A DNA stretch of 64,000 bases from Leifsonia sp. 1010 (GTDB taxonomy: Bacteria; Actinomycetota; Actinomycetes; Actinomycetales; Microbacteriaceae), in NCBI RefSeq assembly GCF_031455295.1, contig NZ_JAVDSL010000003.1, positions 1 through 64,000 of the forward strand. The letters run 5' to 3'. This document shows positions 6,763 to 15,401 of the stretch, in pieces. Both the position numbers and the translations under genes were made by a program. Under the pieces are notes generated by a model. That model did not search any database. It was not told where the DNA came from and was given only the letters and a program-made list of their open reading frames with translations. Numbering within the stretch: the stretch's first letter is position 1; the number at the start of each line of letters is the position of its first letter.

Positions 6763-8688
6763 GTGGTGGTGGATGGTGGTGCGGTTCCCGACGCTTCGGA
6801 GCTTCGGAGACTCGAAGAGTGTGTGAAGGAGCCGATCCGCACACCGGGCCGGATCCAGTCGTTCGGGATGTTGCTGGTCGTCAGCGCAGCGACGTACGAG
6901 ATCGTGACCGCGAGCGAGAACGCGGCGCAGTGGCTCGGCCGTTCCGTGTCGGAGCTCGGCAGTCCCACCCTCGAGTGGAGCATCGCGGCGGAGACGCACG
7001 GGGATCCCGTCCGCGTCGAGCTGCAGGGCGAGCCGTACGACGCCGTCACGCACCGTCTCGGCGAGCAGGTCGTCATCGAGCTGGAGCCGGCCGCCGGCAC
7101 CCCGGACCTGCCGACCGCGTCGGTCGTCGGCGCCATCCGCTCGCTGGGTCTGGTCTCGAGCGCCGAGGAGCTGCGCCAGGCGGCGGCCGAGGAGGTCAAG
7201 CGGATCAGCGGTTTCGACCGCGTCATGGTCTACCGCTTCTTCGACGACGGCCACGGCGAGGTCGCCGGCGAGGCGTCGGAGCCCGACATGGAGTCGTACC
7301 GCGGGCTGCACTTCCCGGCGTCCGACATCCCGCAGCAGGCCCGCTCGCTCTACCTGACGAAGCTGTCGCGCCAGATCGTGAGCACCGAGGACACCGGCAC
7401 CCCGCTGGTCTCCGTCGACGAGAACGTGCCGCCGCTCGACCTCAGCAGCGGCGAGCTGCGCGCCGTCTCACCGCACCACCTGCAGTTCATGCGCAACATG
7501 GGCCAGGCTTCCACGGTGTCGTTCTCGCTGATCGAAGACGACAGGCTGACCGGCATGATCACCTGCGCACACCGGACCGAGCGGCGCATGCCCATCCTGC
7601 TCCGCCGCGCGCTGGAGGTGCTCGCCACCCAGCTGACCCTGCAGCTGACCGCGCTCGAGTCGATCGCTCAGCTGCGCCGTGACCTCACCATCCGAGAGCA
7701 GCGCGCGGCGGTGCTGGCGGGCATCCCGTCGTCCGACGACCCGCTGCTGACACTGGTCGACGGCGGCGCCGAACTCCGCCGGCTGGTCGGCGCCGATGGC
7801 GCGGTGCTGGCGCTGGATGGGGTGAGCCGCAGCGTGGGCGACGTCCCGACCATCGACCGCAGCCTGCTGCTCTCCGCCGTCGGGATCGAACCGTTCCACA
7901 CGAGCGAACTGCAGCGCACCCACCCTGCATTGGCGGCCCTGATGCCCGGCTTCGCGGGGTTGCTCGTGGTGCCGGTCGGCGCGCACGGCGTCCTGCTGTT
8001 CTTCCGGCACGAGGTCACGCAGGTGATCCGCTGGCTCGGCGACCAGAGTCCCGAGAATCGCGACACCCCGCTCTCGCCGCGCCGCTCGTTCTCCGAGTGG
8101 CGGCAGAGCGTGGAGGGGACGGCGCTCGCGTGGGGGTCGATCCCCGAGGAGGCGCGTGAACTCGGGCGCGACCTGGCGCGGGCTCTCGATCGCGGCCAGG
8201 AGGCGCGTCTCGCCCAGCTGGCGCTGATCGACCACTTGACGGGCCTCCACAACCGGCGCTCGCTCGAGCACCGGCTGGGATCCGCGGTGGCGGCGGAGGA
8301 GGGGGGCGTGCTGCTGTTCCTCGACCTGGACGGCTTCAAGGCCATCAACGACCGACACGGCCACGAGACCGGGGATGCCGTGCTGCGGACGGTCGCCGAC
8401 CGCCTCACCGCGGGCAGCCGTGCCACCGACGTGATCTCCCGCCTGGCGGGGGACGAGTTCGTGGTGCTCAGCGTCGGCGTGACGCCGGAGGACGGCGAGC
8501 GGTTCGCCGCGCGCTTGGTGCAGGAGATCGCACTGCCGATCGACACGGCGCGCGGCCCGATGACCGTGACGGCGTCATGCGGCGTCCTGCCCATCGAGGC
8601 CGGGCTGACGGCGAAGCAGCTGCTCGACGCGGCCGACGCGGCCATGTATCGGGCGAAGAAGCAGGGTCGCAACCGCGTGTCGCTCTGA
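6763..8688 (+). CDS. Bacteriophytochrome with diguanylate cyclase output (PAS-GAF-PHY-GGDEF)
   Basis: A 641-residue red-light sensor. The N-terminal PAS domain has C20 in the biliverdin-attachment context ECVKEPIRTPG. The GAF domain (about 130-295) has PASDIP at 185-190 and the chromophore histidines in SPHHLQFMRNMG (H239) and ITCAH (H270). The PHY tongue motif PRRSFSEW is at 439-446. The GGDEF domain starts near 485 with AGDEF at 562-566, an accepted active variant, and an intact inhibitory RxxD site at 553-556. It should therefore turn a light signal into cyclic di-GMP synthesis. Biliverdin requires a heme oxygenase, and none is encoded nearby. The gene stands alone with a leaderless-type promoter; the first three codons are consecutive GTGs. 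Confidence 0.9.
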   Translation: MVVDGGAVPDASELRRLEECVKEPIRTPGRIQSFGMLLVVSAATYEIVTASENAAQWLGRSVSELGSPTLEWSIAAETHGDPVRVELQGEPYDAVTHRLGEQVVIELEPAAGTPDLPTASVVGAIRSLGLVSSAEELRQAAAEEVKRISGFDRVMVYRFFDDGHGEVAGEASEPDMESYRGLHFPASDIPQQARSLYLTKLSRQIVSTEDTGTPLVSVDENVPPLDLSSGELRAVSPHHLQFMRNMGQASTVSFSLIEDDRLTGMITCAHRTERRMPILLRRALEVLATQLTLQLTALESIAQLRRDLTIREQRAAVLAGIPSSDDPLLTLVDGGAELRRLVGADGAVLALDGVSRSVGDVPTIDRSLLLSAVGIEPFHTSELQRTHPALAALMPGFAGLLVVPVGAHGVLLFFRHEVTQVIRWLGDQSPENRDTPLSPRRSFSEWRQSVEGTALAWGSIPEEARELGRDLARALDRGQEARLAQLALIDHLTGLHNRRSLEHRLGSAVAAEEGGVLLFLDLDGFKAINDRHGHETGDAVLRTVADRLTAGSRATDVISRLAGDEFVVLSVGVTPEDGERFAARLVQEIALPIDTARGPMTVTASCGVLPIEAGLTAKQLLDAADAAMYRAKKQGRNRVSL

Positions 8689-8805
8689 CCGCGGTCACCG
8701 CACCTCGGCAGGTCGGCGCTCACCGCATCCACCGTCTTTCGCGGTCAGGCGCGCGTCCGCCACGATGACGATTGCGCATGGTGGGGGATGAGGGATCCGT
8801 GCGCA

Positions 8806-8840
8806 GAGGTGCCCGATGCTTCCGTCGCAACGGGCACCTC
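8806..8840. terminator. Terminator-like hairpin
   Basis: Perfect 10-bp arms (GAGGTGCCCG at 8806-8815 with CGGGCACCTC at 8831-8840) enclose a 15-nt loop. It lies 118 nt after the phytochrome stop and just before the methyltransferase promoter, and lacks a T tract. Confidence 0.4.
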
Positions 8841-8880
8841 GCCACGTCCGCACGGCGGCGGTGCGCGGTATCGTCGGCGC

Positions 8881-9624
8881 ATGCCCGACCCGATGCATTT
8901 CGATCGGCACGCCGAGCTGTACGACCGCGCTCGGCCGCCGTATCCGGCTGCGCTGTGGGAGCGGCTCGCAGAGCTCGGGCTGCTGGTTGCCGGCGCGCGG
9001 GCGCTCGATCTGGGCGCCGGGAGCGGGCAGGCGACCCGCGGGTTGGTGGAGGCGGGGATGGAGGTGACCGCCGTCGAGCCGGGTGCGGCACTGGCGACGC
9101 GGCTCGCCGAACGACTCCCGGATGTGCGGGTGATCGCGGCGACGGCGGAGGAGGCGGACCTGCCCGCCGCATCCTTCGCTCTGGCGACGATCGCGACCGC
9201 GGTGCACTGGTTCGACCTCGGCGTGGTGCTGCCGAAGCTGCACGCCGCCCTGGCGCCCGGCGGCCACCTGGCGGTGTGGCGGAACGCTTACGGGGACGCA
9301 TCCGTGCCGCCGACGCCGTTCCGTGAGCGGGTGCAGGCGATCGCCGACCGGCGGGACGCGCCGCCCCGGCCCGGTCCGGACGAGTCGCAGACGGCGGAGT
9401 GGGCCCGGCTGCTGGAGGCGGGCGGGTACTTCCGTGCGTCACACGTGGAAGAGTTCGCCTGGTCCATAGATCTGGACGAGGACGGGGTGCGCGGGCTGTT
9501 CACGACCTTCAGCGATTGGTCCGAGGCGGAGGCCGAGGAGGCCGCTGTCGCGGTCCGCGACCTCGGGGGGACCGTCACCGATCACTACCGGACACCCCTC
9601 ATCGTCCTCGAGCGTGTCGGGTGA
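8881..9624 (+). CDS. Class I SAM-dependent methyltransferase
   Basis: A 247-residue methyltransferase of the UbiE/Methyltransf_11 type. The opening FDRHAELYDRARPPYP is typical of the group. Motif I is ALDLGAGSGQATRGL, motif II ends in VEPG, and a later ATAEEADLPAASF gives the adenine-contact acidic region. The target is unknown. A TATCGT element at 8869-8874 is 6 nt before ATG 8881 and no ribosome site is present, so this start is preferred over the upstream in-frame one at 8788. Confidence 0.85.
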   Translation: MPDPMHFDRHAELYDRARPPYPAALWERLAELGLLVAGARALDLGAGSGQATRGLVEAGMEVTAVEPGAALATRLAERLPDVRVIAATAEEADLPAASFALATIATAVHWFDLGVVLPKLHAALAPGGHLAVWRNAYGDASVPPTPFRERVQAIADRRDAPPRPGPDESQTAEWARLLEAGGYFRASHVEEFAWSIDLDEDGVRGLFTTFSDWSEAEAEEAAVAVRDLGGTVTDHYRTPLIVLERVG

Positions 9625-9715
9625 CTCTGCTCGCATCCCGACCGCCGTGTCGATTTCCGGCGTGTTCGTTCGACGCCTGGTCAGAAGATGTTCCGACAAC
9701 AGGAAGGCATGACCG

Positions 9716-10078
9716 ATGAGCCAGTTCATCATTCTCATTCAGGGCGACTCGGACCGCTGGAAGGCGATGTCCGCCGAGGAGTGGGCGGAGGTCGATGCGG
9801 CGCATCAGGATTTCTGGCAGAAGGCCGGGGATGCGGTGGTCGCGTCCGGCGAGCTGCAAGGACCGGAAACCGCGGTGACCGTCCGTCGCGGTGACGACGG
9901 GGAGCCGATCGCGGTCGACGGCCCGTTCACCGAGGCGAAGGAGGTCGTCGGCGGCTTCTACGTCATCGACGTGCCCGACAGGGATGCGGCTGTCGCGCTT
10001 GCGTCCGGACTCGCCGAGGCCCGGCAGGATCACGCCGGGGTGCAGGTGCAGCCGCTGGTCGACCACAGCGCGGGCTGA
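9716..10078 (+). CDS. YCII/DGPF-domain protein
   Basis: A 120-residue protein of the YciI-related (DGPF) family, with the signature DGPFTEAKEVVGGFYVID near residues 69-86 and an N-terminal QFIILIQGDSDRW strand. DGPF proteins are often encoded beside ECF sigma factors. This one stands alone, while a second family member at 51761 is coupled to such a factor. AGGAAGG before the ATG serves as ribosome site. The function is unknown; the fold resembles ferredoxin-like muconolactone isomerases. Confidence 0.8.
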   Translation: MSQFIILIQGDSDRWKAMSAEEWAEVDAAHQDFWQKAGDAVVASGELQGPETAVTVRRGDDGEPIAVDGPFTEAKEVVGGFYVIDVPDRDAAVALASGLAEARQDHAGVQVQPLVDHSAG

Positions 10079-10287
10079 ACACCGCGCGCGCTGCGCAATA
10101 CAGGGGAGAGGGTTTCCCGGGATGCCGTTCCGTTTCGCGTCGGGTTGAGACGTTTTCGCTGAGAATTCGTATCCGCGTCGGTCCGGCATCCCCGGGCCTC
10201 GACAACGCTAACCCGCGTGCCGCCGCGTCCCCAATTCGGAGGACAGAAACCGTCAAGAGTTGACGGGGGTCTGTTCCGTATCACGCG

Positions 10288-10995
10288 TCAGAACCTCCAG
10301 AACCGGTCGTCGGTATCGACTGCAGTGTCCGTTACGCCGGTTTCGGCAGCCGACGACGGTGTCGGGGTCGAGTGGAGAGAATCGAGTCTCCGTTGCACCC
10401 GTTCCTCCGCCCACTCATGGATTGAGGGGTCAGCTGAGCATTCCGTGTACACATCGATTCCTACCTGCTCCGTCGTGGCGGTGAGACCGAAAAATATCCC
10501 GTCAGACCGCTCCGCGCGGATCTGAACAGCCATCCATTCAGTACCGATGGTCGAGTCGACGGTACGTGTCACAGTGAAGCCTTGGCTCTCCCAGTGAGCA
10601 GTGAGCGTGTCCGCGATCGGATGCGGATCATGCTCGAACGCGACATGGGTAACCACGGTCCGGACCTGCGAAGCGTCGTCCGATGTGGTTGTGGCGCACG
10701 GTGCGGGGCCCACTTCTTCGGCGCCCGGGTCCTACGGCTTCTTGTCTTGGATCGGTCCGCGGAACCAGCCCTCGGTGTGCCCGGTGGCCGCGATGGCGGC
10801 GTTGGTGAGATCTTCCCACTGGGTCAGCAACTGCGTGATGGTCTTCTCCGGACCATCCAGGGTGTGCGGCACAGGGTCACGCAGAGCGGGAACAGACTTA
10901 CATCCTCCTAACGACGACACCGCTACGATCATCACGACCGCGACACAGTACTTCTTCACGGCCCGACCTACGATCGCACCCACGAGGTGGTTCAT
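10288..10995 (-). pseudogene. Tandem lipoprotein copy A, broken by one nonsense codon
   Basis: This is a complete 708-bp paralogue of the lipoprotein gene at 11142, the same length and in one frame throughout. Codon 88, TGG (Trp) in the intact copy, is TAG here at 10732-10734, splitting the product after GPIQDKKP. The signal peptide and lipobox (SLGGC) are retained, so an 87-residue secreted fragment could still be made. The rest of the frame is well conserved with the intact copy, suggesting recent inactivation, readthrough, or a sequencing error. The cysteine-anchored product is predicted to sit on the outer face of the membrane. It follows copy B on the same strand. Confidence 0.8.
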
Positions 10996-11086
10996 CAGGA
11001 GTGCCTCGTTTCGCCCTCGACCGTCCCCGGCTGGCCGCTCCCGATAAAGGCGACGTGGTCGGTATCCGTAGACACCCGGGTCTCGA
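10995..11086 (-). pseudogene. Probable 3' remnant of a second WXG-hydrolase gene
   Basis: Directly upstream of lipoprotein copy A, one minus-strand frame reads HVAFIGSGQPGTVEGETRHS and stops in a TGATG overlap with the copy A start. It aligns with the tail of the intact hydrolase (AYTTIGLPGEVVGGLRPTG), which likewise overlaps the start of copy B. Nothing longer can be recognised before 11086, where copy B's 3' flank begins. This suggests that the duplicated unit once included a hydrolase-lipoprotein pair. Confidence 0.4.
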
Positions 11087-11141
11087 TTCGGTGGACGAAA
11101 ATCGTCAAGAGTTGGCGGACACCTGTTTGCGCTGTCACGCG

Positions 11142-11849
11142 TCAGAATCCCCAGAACCGGTCGTCGATATCCGCTGCGGTGTCCGCGATGCCGGTTTCTG
11201 CAGCCGATGATGGGGTTGGTGTCGAGTAGAGAGAATCGAGTCTCCGTTGGACCCGTTCCTCCGCCCACTCATGGATTGAGGGGTCCGCGGAACACTCCGT
11301 CAGTACGTCGATTCCTACCTGCTCTGTCGTCGCGGTGAGACCGTAGAAGACACCGTCGGAGCGCTCCGCGCGCAGCTCAACGCTTGTCTTGCCCGAGGGA
11401 GAGGTCCAGTCAATGGTTCGGGCGACGGTGAAGCCTTGGCTCTCCCAGTAGGCGGTGAGCTTGTCCGCGATCGGATGCGGGTCACGCTCGAACGCGACAT
11501 GGGTAACGATGGCTGAAACCTGGGAGGCGTCGTCCGATGTTGTTGTGGCGCACGGTGCCAGGCCCACGTCTTCGGCGGCCGGGTCCCATGGCTTCTTGTC
11601 TTGCATGGGTCCGCGGAACCAGCCCTCGGTGTGCCCGGTGGCCGCGATCGCGGCGTTGGTGAGATTCTCCCACTGGGTCAGCAATTGTGTGATGGTCTTC
11701 TCCGGACCATCCGGGCTGTGCGGGACAGGCTCACGCAGAGCAGGAACAGACATACATCCTCCTAACAACGACACGGCCACGATCATCCCGACCGCGACAC
11801 AGTACTTCTTCACGGCCCGACCTACGATCGCACCCACGAGCTTGCTCAT
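11142..11849 (-). CDS. Lipoprotein, intact copy B, coupled to the WXG-hydrolase
   Basis: A 235-residue lipoprotein. A lysine-containing N-terminus and hydrophobic stretch end in the lipobox LLGGC, with C32 as the predicted lipidation site. The mature part has two conserved sections: residues 45-90 (TITQLLTQWENLTNAAIAATGHTE) and a C-terminal alpha/beta region with a long acidic tail. No known family is recognised. Its ATG overlaps the stop of the 665-residue hydrolase (ATGA), so it is translationally coupled. A lipoprotein encoded just after a WXG-type secreted protein, in duplicate, recalls immunity or accessory genes of type VII secretion effectors; this is inference. Confidence 0.7.
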   Translation of the reverse strand: MSKLVGAIVGRAVKKYCVAVGMIVAVSLLGGCMSVPALREPVPHSPDGPEKTITQLLTQWENLTNAAIAATGHTEGWFRGPMQDKKPWDPAAEDVGLAPCATTTSDDASQVSAIVTHVAFERDPHPIADKLTAYWESQGFTVARTIDWTSPSGKTSVELRAERSDGVFYGLTATTEQVGIDVLTECSADPSIHEWAEERVQRRLDSLYSTPTPSSAAETGIADTAADIDDRFWGF

Positions 11850-13843
11850 CCAGTCGGCCTCAATCCGCCCACGACTTCTCCGGGCAACCCGATCGTCGTA
11901 TAGGCGGCGTTGTGCAGCGACTCTGTCTTCAGATCGAGGTATCCGTGGCCGACGGGTGCTGTCCCGTTCATCAGATTCGGGTCGTTCTCGTCCGGGGTCC
12001 CGCCAAGCGCACTATGACCCTTCGTCGGTTCCAGCACGTCACCACCGGGGAGGACGGCGCCTTCGGAGGAGAACGATTGCGCACCGCCCATGACTTTGGG
12101 CGGCATGATCAGAATCGCGTTCGCTGCGGCAGCTGCCGGAGAGAAGGCCGCTTCCGGGTTCGGTTCGGCGCGCCCTCCGACCGTCGACCCGAAGGGGGCA
12201 AGATAGTCCAACTCGGCCGCCGTCGTGTAGATGGCAGCAGAACCACTTGCTTGTTTCACGTGCAGGTCCGACAACGACGTCACCACCTGCGTGTCGATTC
12301 CGGCGGAGCCGAGCATGGTGAACGAGTCGACCGGATGTTTGGTGCGGGTCAACGCATCCGCAGCCATCGTCGTGCCATACGAATGCGCCACCACCGATAC
12401 GTAGGCAGGTTTGGCGGTGCGGGCGGCGTAGGTGCCATCCAGTTCCGCCGCGAATCGCCAGGAGCCGTTCTGCGCTGCCGCCGGGTTGTTCACTGTTACC
12501 AGGTCCGGGGTGTCATACCCCAACCAGGCCACCACCCCATGCGTGCGATCGTCGACTAGGTTCTGCTGGGTGTAGAGGTTCTTCGCGGACCGCGACCACC
12601 CTTTGGTCGCGTCGGCGGCGTCGGAGAGCATTCCGGGTGCCGCCCAGGTCACCGTGTCGGACGTGTCGAGGTCGCCGTACCCGACCGCGACCATCGGCAC
12701 CGACGCATCCAGGTTGAAGCAGACAAGCGACGCTGACGGATCGGCAAGGACGTCTCCGAGAGCGGTCAAGACCTTTCGCTGCTGCGGCGTGAGAGCGCCG
12801 GGATGCGACCGCGCCTGCTCGTAGACCGTCAGGTTGCAGCGGCCGCGGACCGCGTACGGCAACCCCGCCAGGTTGCCCAGCACCCCGGGCACGGCCACCT
12901 CGAACGCACCCTGCGCCTTGGTGTCGAGGCCCGTCCACCATTTGGCGACCTGGTCCGGGGAGGGTGGGTGCTGCCAGAATTGCTGCAGAATCTGCGGGTC
13001 GTCGGCGACCAGGGTGGCCAGTTCCTGGGGCGTCAGGCTCTTCAGCGTGTCCATCAGGGTGGCGTTCACGCTCGCGGTCGGTGAGATCTTCGACAGCTTT
13101 CCGACCATCGACGCGAACGCCTGCAGCTCGGGCTTCGCAACGGTCGTCAGTGCACCGTGCAACGCAGCATCCAGCGCGTCCGCGAACACCTTCTCGGCCG
13201 CGTCATACTCACGCTTCGCATCCCGGGCTCGACGCTTCGCGTCCTCCAGCCGCTCCTGCGCGTCCTCGACCGCGAACCGCGCCGTCGTGAGGTCGGCGCT
13301 GGCCTCCTGCTCCCGCCGGCGGGCAACCGAGACATCCCCGGCCGAGGGTGCGCTCTTGCCTGGCGGCGGCTTCTCGGTGGAGGCGTATGCCTTCTGCAGC
13401 GCACTCAGCGCCGACAGCAGGGCGGCATGCTCGACCCCCAGCGCGGCCACCGATTCCTGCGCCAGCTCCAGGTCCGCCAACGCGTCCTCCGCGTCCCGCA
13501 ACGCCCGATCCGCGTCGCTCTGCGCCAGCCCCATCGACCCCGACCACCGGGTCACCGCCGCAACCCCCTCAGCATGCCGTGCAGCGGCATCCGAGGCCGA
13601 CGCCGTCAACGAACGCAACCTGTCCGAGAACACGTCCGCGGCCAAACCCGACCACGACGCCGCACCCAGACGGGTGTCCAGCACGTTCCGGGACACCTCC
13701 GCCTGACGATCCAACCGCTCCGACCACGTCCGAAGATGGGTGCCCAGCGCCTCCACCATCTCCCGATCACCCGGCGTCGGATCCGCCTCGAACCCGACCG
13801 GCGACCAGTCCTCCGCCCTAGAACCCAACGAACTGACCCCCAC
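11846..13843 (-). CDS. WXG-like N-terminal domain fused to alpha/beta hydrolase (DUF1023 type)
   Basis: A 665-residue protein. Residues 1-150 are helical and carry W64-S-G65 in AASWSGLAADVF, the WXG hallmark of type VII secretion substrates. Residues 170-225 are a charged coiled coil. From about 360 to the end there is an alpha/beta hydrolase domain of the actinobacterial DUF1023 type, with the nucleophile elbow VVAHSYGTT (S488) and late histidines H610 and H633. It could be a secreted or surface lipase/esterase. GTG 13843 overlaps the upstream small gene by 26 bp, and its stop overlaps the lipoprotein start. No ESX secretion genes occur in the window, so export would depend on a system elsewhere. 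Confidence 0.75.
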   Translation of the reverse strand: MGVSSLGSRAEDWSPVGFEADPTPGDREMVEALGTHLRTWSERLDRQAEVSRNVLDTRLGAASWSGLAADVFSDRLRSLTASASDAAARHAEGVAAVTRWSGSMGLAQSDADRALRDAEDALADLELAQESVAALGVEHAALLSALSALQKAYASTEKPPPGKSAPSAGDVSVARRREQEASADLTTARFAVEDAQERLEDAKRRARDAKREYDAAEKVFADALDAALHGALTTVAKPELQAFASMVGKLSKISPTASVNATLMDTLKSLTPQELATLVADDPQILQQFWQHPPSPDQVAKWWTGLDTKAQGAFEVAVPGVLGNLAGLPYAVRGRCNLTVYEQARSHPGALTPQQRKVLTALGDVLADPSASLVCFNLDASVPMVAVGYGDLDTSDTVTWAAPGMLSDAADATKGWSRSAKNLYTQQNLVDDRTHGVVAWLGYDTPDLVTVNNPAAAQNGSWRFAAELDGTYAARTAKPAYVSVVAHSYGTTMAADALTRTKHPVDSFTMLGSAGIDTQVVTSLSDLHVKQASGSAAIYTTAAELDYLAPFGSTVGGRAEPNPEAAFSPAAAAANAILIMPPKVMGGAQSFSSEGAVLPGGDVLEPTKGHSALGGTPDENDPNLMNGTAPVGHGYLDLKTESLHNAAYTTIGLPGEVVGGLRPTG

Positions 13844-14114
13844 GACCCGTCAGGCTCTGGGCATCTTCGGTATCGCGCCGCTCATACGACGCGGCCGCCT
13901 GCTCCAGAGCCCCGGCCAACGTCCCGATCAGGTCATCGACGGCCATCTGACCCGGAACCCAATACGCCTCGAATAGTCCGACGGCCCCCTCCGACACCGC
14001 CGATCCGAAACCCGTGCCCTCCGTCGCCGACGGGCGACGGCCCGTCACGGCCCCCTTCAGCGACGAGGCACCCGCCCTCAACACGGCCGTATCGACCCCC
14101 ACAGCCCTGACCAT
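13818..14114 (-). CDS. Small WXG/EspC-like protein
   Basis: A 98-residue, mostly helical protein with a single central Trp (W52 in EAYWVPGQ) and a Tyr/Asp-rich C-terminus (AAASYERRDTEDAQ) that resembles the YxxxD/E secretion signal of EspC- and WXG100-type proteins. These usually act as partners for a larger type VII substrate, which is the next gene. GGAG about 6 nt before ATG 14114 is the ribosome site. It is the first gene of the operon. Confidence 0.65.
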   Translation of the reverse strand: MVRAVGVDTAVLRAGASSLKGAVTGRRPSATEGTGFGSAVSEGAVGLFEAYWVPGQMAVDDLIGTLAGALEQAAASYERRDTEDAQSLTGRGGQFVGF

Positions 14115-14267
14115 CTGCGCTCCAACATTTCAATCGGTATTTCTCGCAGACCGTATCATTCCTCCGCAACACGGCGCGGCGGCATGACCGCAATTGCGGC
14201 CGCGTCCGGAGGCCTCGCCGAGCTGCGGGTCGATCAGCGGGCCGCGGCGCGGCCGGCGCGCCGTCAC

Positions 14268-14273
14268 TAGGAT
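14268..14273 (+). promoter_or_regulatory. -10 box of leaderless promoter
   Basis: TAGGAT lies exactly 6 nt before ATG 14280 and there is no Shine-Dalgarno sequence. Confidence 0.5.
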
Positions 14274-14279
14274 CAGCCC

Positions 14280-15227
14280 ATGGCGGCGTTCTCGGAGGCG
14301 GACCTGGCGGGCGTCCGCCGGGGTCTGCTCGCGTTCTCGTACCAGCTGCTCGGGTCGCCGTTCGAGGCCGAGGATGCGGTGCAGGATGCGCTGGAGCGGA
14401 TGTGGCGCGCCCGCGACAGCTTCGACCCGGCCCGCGCATCCTTCGTCACCTGGGCCTACCAGGTCGCCCGCAACGTGTGCGTCGACCGGCTGCGGCAGAC
14501 CCCTCGGCGGCCGCTTCCCCGTGACCTGACGGATCCGGGCATCGAGGTGGGCGCGCCGCTCGTGCCGGCCTTCGACGTTCCGTGGCTGCTGCCCGCGCCG
14601 ACGGGCTGGGCCGGCCGTCCCGGATCCGACTCGCAGCCGGCCGCGGCGGCGGAGCAGGCGGAGGAGGTGCGGTTCGCCGTCACGGCCATGCTGCAGACGC
14701 TCTCGCCGCTGCAGCGCGGTGCGTTCGTGCTCCGCGAGGTGATCGGGCTCAGCGCGGGGGAGACCGCGACCGTGCTCGAGGTCTCTGTCGCGTCGGCGAA
14801 CTCGGCGCTGCAGCGGGCTCGTGCGGCGATCCGTGAGGGGACGCGGCGCGCGCATCCCCTCCGCCCGGGCGTCGTCGAGCATTACGCCGCTGCGATCCGG
14901 GCCGCCGATGTGAGGGCGTTGGCATCCCTGGTCGCCGACGACGTCGTGTTCGAGATGCCGCCGGTGCCGCAGTGGTCGGTCGGACGCGCACCGTTCGCCG
15001 CCTTCATGGCGCATCTGTTCGCCTGGCGCGGCACCTCGTGGGCGACCGAACCGATCGCCGCGAACGGCCAGCACGGCTTCCTGCTGTACCGGGTCACTGA
15101 GCAGGGCCGCGAGCCTCACACCGTCCAGCTCTTCGATGGCTCCGACACCTCCCGGGGCGACGCCATCGCCAGCGTGCTCGTCTACCAGGACCCGCGCCTC
15201 TTCGCCCTCTGCGCCCCCGCCCGCTGA
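14280..15227 (+). CDS. ECF sigma factor with C-terminal SnoaL-like domain (SigX5 type)
   Basis: A 315-residue sigma-70-family factor. Region 2 spans about 5-75 (LGSPFEAEDAVQDALERMWRARDSFD). Region 4 spans about 135-190 (LSPLQRGAFVLREVIGLSAGETATVLEVSVASANS), followed by an NTF2/SnoaL-like domain (about 200-300). Factors of this long ECF type are thought to be regulated in part by the C-terminal domain rather than by an anti-sigma factor, and none is encoded next to it. Its targets cannot be told from the sequence. It is divergent from the WXG operon. Confidence 0.85.
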   Translation: MAAFSEADLAGVRRGLLAFSYQLLGSPFEAEDAVQDALERMWRARDSFDPARASFVTWAYQVARNVCVDRLRQTPRRPLPRDLTDPGIEVGAPLVPAFDVPWLLPAPTGWAGRPGSDSQPAAAAEQAEEVRFAVTAMLQTLSPLQRGAFVLREVIGLSAGETATVLEVSVASANSALQRARAAIREGTRRAHPLRPGVVEHYAAAIRAADVRALASLVADDVVFEMPPVPQWSVGRAPFAAFMAHLFAWRGTSWATEPIAANGQHGFLLYRVTEQGREPHTVQLFDGSDTSRGDAIASVLVYQDPRLFALCAPAR

Positions 15228-15243
15228 CCACCACCCGCTGACC

Positions 15244-15317
15244 CCCACCGTCGAGTCCGCACAAACTGCACGCTGCGGGGCCGAGAAGCGTGCAGTTCTT
15301 GCGGACTCGACGGTGGG
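15244..15317. repeat. 74-bp imperfect palindrome, copy 1 of an intergenic repeat family
   Basis: Perfect 18-bp outer arms (15244-15261 and 15300-15317) continue as an 11/13-matched inner stem around a 12-nt loop. A second copy with the same arms lies at 46865-46938. It sits just after the sigma factor and may act as its terminator. Confidence 0.8.
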
Positions 15318-15401
15318 CGGAGGAGCGGAGATGAGTTCGGGAGCGCTCGTTCGTATGCACGAGTGAGTGCAACGAGCGCGCGAACAGAAGGAGACGAACG
15401 A

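Larger units (their letters stand above)
10234..11849. repeat. Tandem duplication of the lipoprotein gene, about 854-bp unit
   Basis: Copy A (about 10234-10995) and copy B (about 11086-11849) match along the whole gene with constant 854-bp offset. About 50 bp of 3' flank also matches with a 2-bp indel (CGTCAAGAGTTG at 10251 and 11103). The copies have diverged noticeably, so the duplication is not very recent. Confidence 0.8.
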
